Source: JABJGO01 sp963921245 (lineage in GTDB: Bacteria > Pseudomonadota > Alphaproteobacteria > Rhodospirillales > Casp-alpha2). Taken from it: 64,000 nucleotides of DNA. Positions 16,898-26,004 of the stretch are shown one piece after another; the stretch's first letter is position 1, and the number at the start of each line of letters is the position of its first letter. Both the position numbers and the translations under genes were made by a program. The notes under the pieces were generated by a model, which saw only the letters and a list, made by a program, of their open reading frames with translations, did not search any database and was not told the DNA's origin. The stretch spans positions 1,984,001-2,048,000 of the forward strand of contig CAWUEY030000001.1 of NCBI GenBank assembly GCA_963921245.4, in the 5' to 3' direction.

Positions 16898-17433
16898 TAC
16901 AGACCTCCCCGCTCGTCATCACTTCGTTTGTCCAGTTCTTCATTGTAGCCAAAACTGCTAAGGTCTTCCATACGCTGCGGATAGAGAATACCGTCCAGAT
17001 GATCACATTCATGCTGGAGCACACGTGCATGGAACCCCCGTACATCCCGCTCGAACGTGCTGCCATCCAATCCTTGGGCCTTGATACGAAGGTTTTTGTA
17101 ACGTGGCACTACCCCGGACATCCCGGGAAGTGATAGACACCCCTCGACTGCATAGTCCCGCTCTTCTCCCACTGGCGTTAAAACCGGGTTGATCATGACC
17201 GTCATCGGCTGCTCGCTCCCCTCCTCGTCCCTGCCTTCCGGGATACAGTAAACAACCACCCTCAACCCCACACCAACCTGGGGTGCCGCAAGCCCGATTC
17301 CGGGTGCGTCCAGCATGGTTTCCACCATATCGTCCACCAGCCTGACAATTTCCGCATGGTTGGGGTCTTCAACCGTTTGCGCGGGTCTCGACAGGACCGG
17401 ATGCCCCATTTTGAGAATTTTCAACAAAGCCAC
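16897..17433 (-). CDS. def: Peptide deformylase
   Basis: A 178-residue metalloenzyme that removes the N-formyl group from new proteins. All three motifs are intact: GIGLAAPQVG, EGCLSLPG (metal-binding Cys) and QHECDHLDG (two metal-binding His and catalytic Glu). The start is GTG at 17433, beginning MALLKILKMGHPVLSRPA, which matches the family. It is first in a leftward run with COQ9 and a small transporter and diverges from rpsU. Confidence 0.96.
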   Translation of the reverse strand: MALLKILKMGHPVLSRPAQTVEDPNHAEIVRLVDDMVETMLDAPGIGLAAPQVGVGLRVVVYCIPEGRDEEGSEQPMTVMINPVLTPVGEERDYAVEGCLSLPGMSGVVPRYKNLRIKAQGLDGSTFERDVRGFHARVLQHECDHLDGILYPQRMEDLSSFGYNEELDKRSDDERGGL

Positions 17434-17556
17434 GATTTTTCAGCCTTTTTTGCGCTACGGGCCTTCACAACCTGCTACGAGTATGGTAGAAGCCGCAACT
17501 CTTGATGTCACAGCATCTTGCTGGGCACCCTGTAACATGATGAGAGATTGACCGAC

Positions 17557-17760
17557 GTGCAAGTATCTGTTCGCGATAACAATGTTGACCAGGCACTGAA
17601 AGTGCTGAAAAAAAAGATGCAACGTGAAGGCATTTTCCGTGAAATGAAGCTTCGCCGTTCCTACGAAAAACCGTCCGAACGCAAAGCCCGCGAAAAAGCG
17701 GAAGCTGTCCGCCGTGCACGTAAGCTGGAACGCAAGCGTATCGAACGCGAGGGTTTCTAG
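17557..17760 (+). CDS. rpsU: 30S ribosomal protein S21
   Basis: A 67-residue basic protein: MQVSVRDNNVDQALKVLKKK, then REGIFREMKLRRSYEKPSER and a lysine/arginine-rich end. S21 helps mRNA base-pair with 16S rRNA during initiation. The family begins at MQV, so the GTG at 17557 is preferred to a TTG three codons upstream. A clear terminator follows 30 bases after the stop. Confidence 0.95.
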   Translation: MQVSVRDNNVDQALKVLKKKMQREGIFREMKLRRSYEKPSERKAREKAEAVRRARKLERKRIEREGF

Positions 17761-17790
17761 GCTCACCCTGATCCCGCTTAAAGGCTATCA

Positions 17791-17825
17791 AACCGCCTGA
17801 TCGATCGTCCGGACAGGCGGTTTTG
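17791..17825 (+). terminator. Rho-independent terminator of rpsU
   Basis: AACCGCCTG (17791-17799) pairs with CAGGCGGTT (17814-17822), followed by TTTG. It lies between convergent rpsU and pntB. Confidence 0.75.
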
Positions 17826-17842
17826 TTACGCCTGGACAATCG

Positions 17843-17883
17843 CTCTTGGCCGCTGCGCTTCCCGCACGGGATCACGCCAAGAG
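17843..17883. repeat. Inverted repeat between rpsU and pntB
   Basis: CTCTTGGC (17843-17850) and GCCAAGAG (17876-17883) are perfect inverse copies, with a smaller CCCG/CGGG palindrome between them. There is no T run directly after it in either direction. It may help end the leftward pnt transcript. Confidence 0.4.
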
Positions 17884-17927
17884 GTTCGCTGCAACGCGCT
17901 ATAGCGACGTAGCGTAAACGGGAAGGC

Positions 17928-19322
17928 CTAATCCATGGCCTGAGCGATCGACTCGGTCATCTCTTTGGCATCGCCAAACAGCATCATGGTGTTGTCTGCA
18001 AAGAACAACGGATTGTCAACGCCTGCATAACCTGAAGACATACCCCGTTTGACGAACAGGACCGTGCCCGCTTTTTCGACCTCGAGAATAGGCATCCCCG
18101 CAATGGGGCTACTGGGATCGGTTTTGGCAATGGGGTTTGTGACGTCGTTGGCACCGATCACATAGGCCACATCGGCGGTGGAGAATTCATGATTGATTTC
18201 TTCCAGCTCAAAGACCTCGTCATAGGGGATGTTGGCTTCGGCCAGCAGCACATTCATGTGTCCGGGCATACGCCCTGCCACCGGGTGAATGGCGTATTTG
18301 ACCTCAACGCCCTCGGCTTTCAGCTTATCCGACATTTCACGCAAGGCGTGTTGTGCCTGGGCCACGGCCATACCGTATCCGGGTACGATAATGACCTTCG
18401 AGGCATTCGACATGATGAACGCAGCGTCGTCTCCGGCACCGGAGCGAACCGCCCGATCGCCCTGTTGCGCGGCGGCGGCAACACCAGCGCCGTCACCGCC
18501 AAATCCGCCGAGCAGAACATTGATAATAGACCTATTCATGCCTTTACACATGATGTAACTGAGAATGGCGCCAGAGGAACCAACCAGCGCGCCGGTAATG
18601 ATCAGCGCCGGATTGGAAAGCGTGAACCCGATGCCGCATGCAGCCCACCCGGAATAGGAGTTGAGCATGGAGACAACAACCGGCATGTCTGCGCCGCCAA
18701 TGGGTATGATCAGGGTGAATCCGATCAGAAATGCGAGCACGATCACGAACCAAAACGTGGCCGCGGATTGCGATCCCACAAGCATAATAATACCCAGGAC
18801 AATCAAAGCGCCGATCAGGGCGTTCAGCAAATGCTGTCTGGGGAATGTTATGGGCGATCCACCCATGATGCCCTGCAGTTTGGCAAATGCGATCAATGAT
18901 CCGGAGAACGTGATGGCACCGATGGCCGCGCCCAGTGACATTTCGATCATGCTGGCCGTGCCGATGTTACCCGGCGTGCCAATCCCATAGGCGGCAGGAT
19001 TGTAAAATGCCGCCGTCGCCACCAACACAGCCGCCATACCTACCAGTGAATGGAAGAAGGCGACAAGCTGTGGCAGGGCCGTCATCTGAATTTTCATGGC
19101 AACGATGGTACCGATACTGCCACCCATCAAGATGCCTAGAATAATCATGCCATAACTCAGCACACCCGGATCCAGCAAGGTTGTGACCACGGCAATGACC
19201 ATGCCCATTATACCCAGCATATTGCCCCGGCGGGCAGTGACAGGTGAACTCAACCCCCGAAGCGCGAGGATGAAGCAAACAGACGCGATAAGGTACGCAT
19301 AACCGGTGAAGCTGGCTGTCAT
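17928..19322 (-). CDS. pntB: NAD(P) transhydrogenase beta subunit
   Basis: A 464-residue inner-membrane protein. The N-terminal 270 residues form about nine membrane helices of the proton channel (dII), and the C-terminal part is the NADP(H)-binding domain dIII with VIIVPGYGMAVAQAQHA, HPVAGRMPGHMNVLLAEA and YVIGANDVTNPIA. The enzyme uses the proton gradient to make NADPH from NADH. It is the last gene of the pntAA-pntAB-pntB operon, starting 12 bases after pntAB. Confidence 0.97.
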   Translation of the reverse strand: MTASFTGYAYLIASVCFILALRGLSSPVTARRGNMLGIMGMVIAVVTTLLDPGVLSYGMIILGILMGGSIGTIVAMKIQMTALPQLVAFFHSLVGMAAVLVATAAFYNPAAYGIGTPGNIGTASMIEMSLGAAIGAITFSGSLIAFAKLQGIMGGSPITFPRQHLLNALIGALIVLGIIMLVGSQSAATFWFVIVLAFLIGFTLIIPIGGADMPVVVSMLNSYSGWAACGIGFTLSNPALIITGALVGSSGAILSYIMCKGMNRSIINVLLGGFGGDGAGVAAAAQQGDRAVRSGAGDDAAFIMSNASKVIIVPGYGMAVAQAQHALREMSDKLKAEGVEVKYAIHPVAGRMPGHMNVLLAEANIPYDEVFELEEINHEFSTADVAYVIGANDVTNPIAKTDPSSPIAGMPILEVEKAGTVLFVKRGMSSGYAGVDNPLFFADNTMMLFGDAKEMTESIAQAMD

Positions 19323-19334
19323 GGTTCGCTCCCG

Positions 19335-19745
19335 TTAACTCTTTTTCTTGAACATGCCGAGCATGCGTTGGGTTACGATAAAGCCGCCGAAGATATTCAC
19401 CGAGGCGAGAACAACGGCCAAAAAGCCCATAACCTTGGAAAAATCCATATCCCCGGCAGGGCCCGCCGCCAGCAATCCGCCGACGATGATCACCGACGAA
19501 ATGGCGTTGGTGACACCCATCAGGGGTGAATGCAGGGCCGGCGTCACGCTCCAGACCACGTAGTAGCCGACAAAACAGGCAAGCACGAAGACCGTAAACA
19601 GCCCGAGAAACGGATCGCCTTCCACACCAGTCGTTGTTGATGCAACCTCGGCGGCGGAAACCGCCAGTTCCTCGGCTTTGACCAACATTTCTGCCGCTTC
19701 ATTGACCAGTTCCAGTGCCTTTTTTTGCAGGGTTGTGGAATCCAT
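19335..19745 (-). CDS. pntAB: NAD(P) transhydrogenase alpha-2 subunit (membrane part)
   Basis: A 136-residue protein with an N-terminal amphipathic helix and three to four membrane segments: FLGLFTVFVLACFVGYYVVW, SPLMGVTNAISSVIIVGGLL, and a final helix before FIVTQRMLGMFKKKS. This is the second part of the alpha subunit, split from the NAD-binding part as in Rhodospirillum rubrum. It starts three bases after the pntAA stop. Confidence 0.96.
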   Translation of the reverse strand: MDSTTLQKKALELVNEAAEMLVKAEELAVSAAEVASTTTGVEGDPFLGLFTVFVLACFVGYYVVWSVTPALHSPLMGVTNAISSVIIVGGLLAAGPAGDMDFSKVMGFLAVVLASVNIFGGFIVTQRMLGMFKKKS

Positions 19746-19748
19746 GAT

Positions 19749-21008
19749 CTAGGTCTCCTCCTTTTTCGCTTCGGCGCTGACAGCCCTGGCGGGCGGCGAT
19801 TTTGGTTTTGGAGATGTCTTCTTCCGCGTCGCGCGCTTTGGTGCCGTGGGCGAAGAGCCGGCGGCAATTTCACGAACCCGTTCATTAACGATGTCGCCAT
19901 TCCGGGTAATCAGTGATCCGGATACCGTTTCATCGTCCCAGTCAATGGTCAGGGTTTTGTTTTCCTTATCCACGTGTGGTGTCAGGAAGTTGAGCAGATT
20001 GCGGGCGAACAGGGCGCTCGCATCCTCAGGAACGCGCGCCGCAATATTGGTATTGCCAATGATGCGGACACCCCCCTTGTCGACAACCTTGTCGGCTTCT
20101 GCACCTTCACAGTTACCACCGGCTTCAACCGCCATGTCGACGATGATGCTGCCCGGGCGCATGGAGGCAACCATTTCCGCGGTAATCAGACGCGGCGCCG
20201 GACGGCCTGGTATCAGCGCCGTGGTAATCACCACGTCCTGCTTTTTAATGTGCTCAGCAACAACCGCTTTCTGTTTTTCAAAGTACTCCGGTGGCATTTC
20301 CTTGGCGTATCCGCCCTCTGTCTGCGCGTCTTTCTCCATTTCGGGATCAACTTCCAGAAACTTCCCGCCAAGGCTCTCAACCTGTTCTTTGGTTGCCGGA
20401 CGAACGTCGGTTGCGGTTACGACAGCGCCCAGACGTTTTGCCGTCGCGATGGCCTGCAAGCCCGCAACACCAACACCCATGACAAAAACCTTGGCCGGTG
20501 CAACGGTACCCGCGGCCGTCATCATCATCGGAAAGGCACGACCGAACGCGTGTGTTCCGTCAATAACTGCTCGGTAACCGGCGAGGTTCGATTGTGACGA
20601 CAGAATATCCATGCCTTGCGCCCGGGTTATGCGGGGCATGAGTTCCATGGCAAAGGCGGTAATGCCCGCCTTCGCATAGGCGGTCACCGCTTTACCGTCG
20701 TTTAACGCCAACATATGGGCGAGAACAACGGTTCCTTTGGCGATCTTGGAAACCTCGTTAGCGGTTCCGGTATAGCTCGGCCCATTAATTTTCAGGATAA
20801 CATCCGCCCCCTTTACGGTGGCTACAAAGTCCTTGGCGAGTGTTGCACCGGCGTTACTAAAAGCTTCGTCGGTAAAGTTGGCGCTGAGTCCTGCACCCTT
20901 CTCAATTACAACATCGAAGCCCAGATTAACGAATTTTTCGACAACGTCCGGTGATCCTGCGACACGTGTTTCACCAGCTATTGTTTCTTTGGGGATGGCA
21001 ATTTTCAT
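19749..21008 (-). CDS. pntAA: NAD(P) transhydrogenase alpha-1 subunit (NAD-binding)
   Basis: A 419-residue soluble subunit (domain I) binding NAD(H). It begins MKIAIPKETIAGETRVAGSP, has the dimer and loop region VNERVREIA, and the Rossmann part VFVMGVGVAGLQAIATAKRLGAVV plus VVITTALIPGRPAPRLIT. The last 40 residues (SPTAPKRATRKKTSPKPKSP and onward) are Lys/Pro/Ala-rich and extend beyond the usual end of this subunit, probably as a flexible linker. It is first in the operon. A 393-base AT-rich leader lies upstream. Confidence 0.96.
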   Translation of the reverse strand: MKIAIPKETIAGETRVAGSPDVVEKFVNLGFDVVIEKGAGLSANFTDEAFSNAGATLAKDFVATVKGADVILKINGPSYTGTANEVSKIAKGTVVLAHMLALNDGKAVTAYAKAGITAFAMELMPRITRAQGMDILSSQSNLAGYRAVIDGTHAFGRAFPMMMTAAGTVAPAKVFVMGVGVAGLQAIATAKRLGAVVTATDVRPATKEQVESLGGKFLEVDPEMEKDAQTEGGYAKEMPPEYFEKQKAVVAEHIKKQDVVITTALIPGRPAPRLITAEMVASMRPGSIIVDMAVEAGGNCEGAEADKVVDKGGVRIIGNTNIAARVPEDASALFARNLLNFLTPHVDKENKTLTIDWDDETVSGSLITRNGDIVNERVREIAAGSSPTAPKRATRKKTSPKPKSPPARAVSAEAKKEET

Positions 21009-21401
21009 GCAACGGAACCTGCTGTCTGAATTCTGTTTTCAGATGATGATCGATGTTTGTATCTGATTCGCTAAAATCAAGGCAAAACGATCACCACCTG
21101 CACTATTGTGCAGCGCCTATATGCACGAATTCAAAGACATACACAAGTAAAACACTTTTTTTGTGTTTTATATATATATATTATACATATTAAATATGTA
21201 TTTTTAAGAATTTAACTTGCTTCGATTCCCCGTTAAAGGCACCGCAGAAACTGTATTTGACACCTTCATTTTTGCGTTGAATGCCCGGGCCATTGAAGAC
21301 GCGCTGCATCAATCCAGCGCGGAACCCTATATATTTCGGGGCAAGTCCGCATGAATGAGAGCACGGCAAGAAAACCGGCTGAGGAGACCACAGAAAGCTC
21401 A
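21009..21401. other. AT-rich interval upstream of pntAA
   Basis: No gene is supported in these 393 bases. They include an extremely AT-rich tract (about 21148-21213) with a TAAAACAC/GTGTTTTA hairpin, an alternating TA run and a perfect palindrome TACATATT-A-AATATGTA at 21184-21200. The promoter of the pnt operon should lie here, but I cannot place it exactly. Confidence 0.6.
21148..21200. repeat. AT-rich hairpin, TA run and palindrome
   Basis: TAAAACAC (21148-21155), seven T, GTGTTTTA (21163-21170), then an alternating TA run, then the 17-base palindrome TACATATTAAATATGTA (21184-21200). The composition is sharply different from the surrounding DNA. Confidence 0.6.
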
Positions 21402-22637
21402 TCAGCGGGAAAATGCCTTGACCTGGTCGAGATGAGAACCAACCGGTGAGACATGACTCATGTCAGCGTATTCGAAACCGCCCAGATCCGCAGTCCGCCG
21501 ACCGAGAAAAATAGGATCAGCGTCTTGCCGGTAGATATTTACCTTTGCGTTAAAGGCATTTCGTGTAAGTCCATGCTTGTCTGTAATCAGGAAACGACTA
21601 ACGGCAAAATTGTTATCGTCCAGTCGATCCCCGGTCAGATAGCACTTGATGTTATTTATTGCGTCACCAGACATTACCACGCCCTCAAGCCCGGACAAGG
21701 TTTCCTGTGTCTTGTGAATGAACTGAGGAGTGTTGATTTCTACAACCACCCCCTGGTCCCAATCGGGCATGGGTGCCATGAAATCACCCACCAAAATCTG
21801 ACCCGGTATCGCACAATCGATCATCCGAGACAGCGCGATAGTAACGTCCCCGACGATGTAGCTGTACATCGTTGGATTCAAACCTTCCGATTGATGGAAC
21901 TCATAATGACTGCCAACGTGGAAACAGGTTCGCAGATGTGGTGTTGTATTGGACGCGGCTTTACTTTTGGCGATGGCACTATCGGCCAGAACCAGATGCA
22001 TAAAATGATAGAGATTTATGTTCGCCTGCACGCCCACATCCCTGTTCCAGATGTAGAACCCGTCTCCCGTTGTTGAACGGGCGAATTTGATCGCGATGTT
22101 TCTACTGAGCATCTTCGAATGCGCAGAATTCAGAGAGTGCGCAAGGCTGTTGAGTTGTGTTACCTGATCGAGTGGTGACAGTAGCGAAAACCCGACGATA
22201 TCAAAAAGAGCGACGGCTCGACTCTCTGCAAAGGAAATCCCGTAGCGTTCGATCAGCGTCTCGATGAGCGAATACGGGACATCCTCACCCGCTTGAAAAT
22301 CCAGTTCAACACGGTGCGCCGCGCGGTCCAGACCATGGCAAAGCGCTTCGAAGGCCCGTCTTTCACGCTGCTTCGCACCTGAAAGAATATCGCCCATGGT
22401 TTCGCCAGCGTAACGGGTCTCCCGCCCCGCGCCAATCTCGCTCAAAAGATAGTGCGGAATGACAAGAACATCGATACCGTGATCGGCTGGTGCCCACACC
22501 AGGATCAGGTTTCGCCCCAATCCCCAGATGTCATGGAGGATACGATCAAGTTGTTCGAGGTGCTGGGTATCAACCCCAGCGTTGTTTCCATCGGACAGAA
22601 CATTTGGCAAGCTGCCTGGATCAAAACCAATCGCCAT
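21402..22637 (-). CDS. Class III nucleotide cyclase-like protein
   Basis: A 411-residue soluble protein. Residues 1-135 are of unknown type. From about 140 there is a class III cyclase-like domain: ALFDIVGFS (D146, first metal site) and RSTTGDGFYIW (D192, second metal site), then YIVGDVTIALSRMIDCAIPGQILVGD, which aligns with the usual V-N-AAR-A-GQILVS block and keeps the arginine in LSRM. The two aspartates are 46 residues apart, close to the family norm. The last 80 residues are unrecognised. It is third in a leftward run after an M3 peptidase and an ABC1 kinase. Activity is plausible but unproven. Confidence 0.7.
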   Translation of the reverse strand: MAIGFDPGSLPNVLSDGNNAGVDTQHLEQLDRILHDIWGLGRNLILVWAPADHGIDVLVIPHYLLSEIGAGRETRYAGETMGDILSGAKQRERRAFEALCHGLDRAAHRVELDFQAGEDVPYSLIETLIERYGISFAESRAVALFDIVGFSLLSPLDQVTQLNSLAHSLNSAHSKMLSRNIAIKFARSTTGDGFYIWNRDVGVQANINLYHFMHLVLADSAIAKSKAASNTTPHLRTCFHVGSHYEFHQSEGLNPTMYSYIVGDVTIALSRMIDCAIPGQILVGDFMAPMPDWDQGVVVEINTPQFIHKTQETLSGLEGVVMSGDAINNIKCYLTGDRLDDNNFAVSRFLITDKHGLTRNAFNAKVNIYRQDADPIFLGRRTADLGGFEYADMSHVSPVGSHLDQVKAFSR

Positions 22638-22716
22638 CGCCTAAAGAGACCCTACGATCATTTCTGTTGAGCACGATGGTAGCGCTTTCAAGGTGTGACG
22701 CAAGAAAAAGGGCTGA

Positions 22717-24054
22717 TCAGGCCGCAACCAGGCCAGATTTTTTAAGTACCGCCCGCTGCTCTTTTTCAAGAATTTTTTCATCAAAATCGTCAACCAGACC
22801 ATGGAACAACTGATGCCAGTTCACCTCGGCCTGAAGATGAGTAAACACGCTGCCAAGACCGATTGCGGCCCGGTCCATGAGCACAAACTCCTGAGGGGGT
22901 TTGACCCCACCCATCTCTCGCAACTTGGCGTGAACCTTCGCCGCGGTTTGCGCTCCATACACAAGGCCTTCTTCGCCATGGATCAATTGCACCTTGTCGT
23001 TCAAGAGAGGGCCGTACAGAAACGCTGCCCATTGGTTCAGAACATCGATCATATCCTTACCCAGATTACAAAAACCCCAGGTTTCGTATGCATGAACCGC
23101 GAGCTCCTGATTGCCATCGCGCAAAGCGCGATAAAGATCGATAACAGCGCGAACAAATGGTGCCGGAAACACCCTTATACAGCCAAAATCAAGCAGGTTT
23201 ATGCCATTGTCTGGCCGCGCGGAATAATTCCCCAGATGTGGATCACCGTGTATTATGCCGTAACTGTAGAAAGGCCGATACCACGCGTGGAACAGATTGA
23301 GTGCAATCTGGTTACGGACCTCCAACGGAGCATCCGCAAAGCTCAAAAGCGGCTCACCATCCAGCCACGTCATGGTCAGCAATCGTTCGGTTGAGAGCGC
23401 GGGCAGGGTTTCGGGAACATAAACATGCTCCTCACCGCTCAACATTTGCGCGTAGAGACGCATCTGTCTTGCTTCGCGATGATAGTCCAGTTCCTCACGA
23501 AGACGGGCAGCCAGTTCCTTGTGGATCTCACTGGGATCGATAGCCGGGTCGTAGCGTTTGTAGATTGAAAAGACAAAACTCAGTTGCTTCAGGTCTGCCT
23601 CAACGGCGGATGACATCTCGGGGTATTGAAGTTTACAGGCCACGTTCTGCCCGTCCGGGGTCGTTGCCCTGTGAACCTGGCCGAGCGACGCCGCTGCAAT
23701 CGCCTGACGATCAAAGTGTTGGAACCTGTCCTGCCAACCCGCCCCCAGTTCCCCTGTCATTCTCCGGCGAACAAAGGGCCAGCCCATGGAAGGGGCATTG
23801 GACTGCAACTGCATCAGTTCCTGGGAAATTTCATCGGGCAGCAAGTCCGGCACAGTGCTGAGTATCTGGGCAACCTTCATGAGCGGTCCTTTCAACCCGC
23901 CCAGAGCAGCCCGCAGGTCTTCGGCGTTGATTGCTGTTGCGTAGTTCTGCCCCATTAGCCGCCCCCCGGCGGCCCGTGCGGCAACGCCGCCCACCGCACG
24001 ACTCACGCGGGCGTAACGCTTCATGCGGCCGGAAAGGGTATCGACGTCAGACAT
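22717..24054 (-). CDS. ABC1/UbiB/COQ8-family atypical kinase
   Basis: A 445-residue protein of the UbiB/ADCK/COQ8 family. It has the N-terminal family motif as GPLMKVAQILST (KVAQ in place of KxGQ), the modified nucleotide loop AAASLGQVHRA, the catalytic loop IIHGDPHLGN, and the metal-binding LLDFGCIR. The family supports ubiquinone or other lipid quinone metabolism as an ATPase or kinase. This is not obviously UbiB itself, which carries C-terminal membrane helices not seen here. It starts eight bases after the M3 peptidase stop. Confidence 0.9.
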   Translation of the reverse strand: MSDVDTLSGRMKRYARVSRAVGGVAARAAGGRLMGQNYATAINAEDLRAALGGLKGPLMKVAQILSTVPDLLPDEISQELMQLQSNAPSMGWPFVRRRMTGELGAGWQDRFQHFDRQAIAAASLGQVHRATTPDGQNVACKLQYPEMSSAVEADLKQLSFVFSIYKRYDPAIDPSEIHKELAARLREELDYHREARQMRLYAQMLSGEEHVYVPETLPALSTERLLTMTWLDGEPLLSFADAPLEVRNQIALNLFHAWYRPFYSYGIIHGDPHLGNYSARPDNGINLLDFGCIRVFPAPFVRAVIDLYRALRDGNQELAVHAYETWGFCNLGKDMIDVLNQWAAFLYGPLLNDKVQLIHGEEGLVYGAQTAAKVHAKLREMGGVKPPQEFVLMDRAAIGLGSVFTHLQAEVNWHQLFHGLVDDFDEKILEKEQRAVLKKSGLVAA

Positions 24055-24062
24055 TGGGCGAT

Positions 24063-25838
24063 CTATTCCATATCTTCCAGTTGATCAATCATACCGGAAA
24101 TCACATTCAATCCGCGGTTCCAGAATGTCGGATCACCGGCATCCAGACCGAACGGAGCCAGAAGTTCCCTGTGGCGCAGCGTACCCCCAGCCCGCAGCAT
24201 TTCCAGATACTTGTTCTGGAAACCAGCGTGCCCACCACGAAACACGTCATAAAGAGAGTTTACCAGACAATCCCCGAACGCATAGGCGTACACGTAAAAC
24301 GGAGAGTGAATGAAATGCGGGATATAGGCCCAGAAATGGCGATAATCGTCATCAAACCGAAGTGCCGGGCCCAGGCTCTCCGATTGAATCTGCATCCAGA
24401 TGTCCGCCAAACGATCAGCGCTCAGTTCACCGGCTTTTCGCTCGGCATGGACGATACACTCAAATTCATGAAAGGCGACCTGACGAACAACTGTGTTCAT
24501 CATATCTTCGACCTTGCCTGCGATCATAACACGGCGACGGGCACCGTCCTGCTCGTCCTCAAGCATGGATTGGAAGGTCAGCATTTCACCAAACACAGAG
24601 GCCGTTTCCGCCAATGTCAGCGGCGTATCCGCCATCAACGAGCCCTGCGCCGCCGCCAGGACCTGATGGACGCCATGGCCAAGTTCATGGGCGAGAGTCA
24701 TCACATCGTGGCATTTCCCGTGGAAGTTCATAAGAATGTAGGGATGAACCGATGGTACGGTGGGGTGCGAGAAGGCACCCGGGTCCTTGCCCGGGCGCGG
24801 CGGCGCGTCAATCCAGCGCTTGTCGAAGAAATCACGGGCAATATCCGCCATGGAGGGCTCGAAGCGTCCATAGGCGTCTAGGACCGTGGACTTTGCCTCG
24901 TCCCAGGAAAAACGGCGGGCATTTTCATCGGGGAGCGGGGCATTCCGATCCCAGTAGTCAAGCCGCTCTGTTCCAAACCAGCGTGCTTTCAGGGCATAGT
25001 AGCGATGACTGAGATCGGGATAGGAATCCGTTACGGCTTTCATCAGGGCATTCACCACAGCGTCTTCTACCTGATTTTCCAGATTACGGTGCGACATGGG
25101 CTCTCGGTAGTTGCGCCACTGATCCTCAATATCCTTGTCCTTGGCCAGAGTATTGGTGATCAGGGAGAACAACCGGACCTGAGATGTCAGTTTTTTGCCC
25201 AGAGCCCCAGCCGCGGTTTTACGGACCTTGCCGTCAGGATCGGAGAGTTGATTCAGCGTGTCACTAAGCGTTTGTTCCACCCCATCAATGTCAATCCGCA
25301 TGTCGGCCATGGTTTCATCAAACAGTCGGGACCAGGAAGCCCTGCCGGTTACCGATTTTTGGTGCAGTAATTGTTCAAGATCATCTGACAGTTCGTGTTG
25401 CCGGAAAACCCGCACGTCGCGCAACCATGGTTCATATTGACTGACCTTTGAATCAGAAACCAGCGTCGCAAACGGCGCGTCATCAAGGCGATTGATTTCC
25501 AGAGAAAAAAACAGCGTTTTTGAGGAGATGTCGGTAATCCGTTCATGTATCCCCTGATAAAATCTGGCGATATCCGGGTCACTAACATTGGCCGCGAACA
25601 ACAACTGCGCATAGCTGGCGACCTTATGCATCTCCTGCACCAGGGCTTCATAGGCCTGCACAGCCGCGAAAAATGTGTCTGGCTCCAGAGAGTTGATCTT
25701 GCCCTGATAGGCACCCGCGAAAATTTCCGCCTGGGCCGCCGCATCATTCAAATCCGCTTCGATGGCTGGGTCGTCCGGCCCATCATAAAAATCGGATAAG
25801 TCCCATGAGGGAAGTTCCTGAATGTTTACCCCACTCAC
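24063..25838 (-). CDS. Oligoendopeptidase F-type M3 metallopeptidase
   Basis: A 591-residue cytoplasmic zinc peptidase. The zinc motif HELGHGVHQVLA lies near residue 380, with the downstream glutamate region LTLAETASVFGEML typical of family M3B (PepF). The N-terminus SGVNIQELPSWDLSDFYDG is standard for the family. GTG at 25838 is chosen because AAAGG lies eight bases upstream. The longer TTG-started version has no ribosome binding site. It hydrolyses short peptides and heads a leftward run with the ABC1 kinase and a cyclase-like gene. Confidence 0.92.
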   Translation of the reverse strand: MSGVNIQELPSWDLSDFYDGPDDPAIEADLNDAAAQAEIFAGAYQGKINSLEPDTFFAAVQAYEALVQEMHKVASYAQLLFAANVSDPDIARFYQGIHERITDISSKTLFFSLEINRLDDAPFATLVSDSKVSQYEPWLRDVRVFRQHELSDDLEQLLHQKSVTGRASWSRLFDETMADMRIDIDGVEQTLSDTLNQLSDPDGKVRKTAAGALGKKLTSQVRLFSLITNTLAKDKDIEDQWRNYREPMSHRNLENQVEDAVVNALMKAVTDSYPDLSHRYYALKARWFGTERLDYWDRNAPLPDENARRFSWDEAKSTVLDAYGRFEPSMADIARDFFDKRWIDAPPRPGKDPGAFSHPTVPSVHPYILMNFHGKCHDVMTLAHELGHGVHQVLAAAQGSLMADTPLTLAETASVFGEMLTFQSMLEDEQDGARRRVMIAGKVEDMMNTVVRQVAFHEFECIVHAERKAGELSADRLADIWMQIQSESLGPALRFDDDYRHFWAYIPHFIHSPFYVYAYAFGDCLVNSLYDVFRGGHAGFQNKYLEMLRAGGTLRHRELLAPFGLDAGDPTFWNRGLNVISGMIDQLEDME

Positions 25839-26004
25839 GCTAAATACCTTTCGTGGCCCAAGACGGTTCTTCAAACCGCATCAAAACCGACGGGAGTATT
25901 GTGATCCCGACAGCGGAGCGATACAGTACAACCGATTGCAACGAATATCCGTAACGCACTCCACATAAATATCCCATAACCGCCCGTTTGCAATCCTTTG
26001 TGCC

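Noticed and set aside
21190..21402. 70-codon open frame upstream of pntAA
   Set aside because: The translation has no family resemblance, runs through the AT-rich control region and lacks a ribosome binding site; treated as intergenic.
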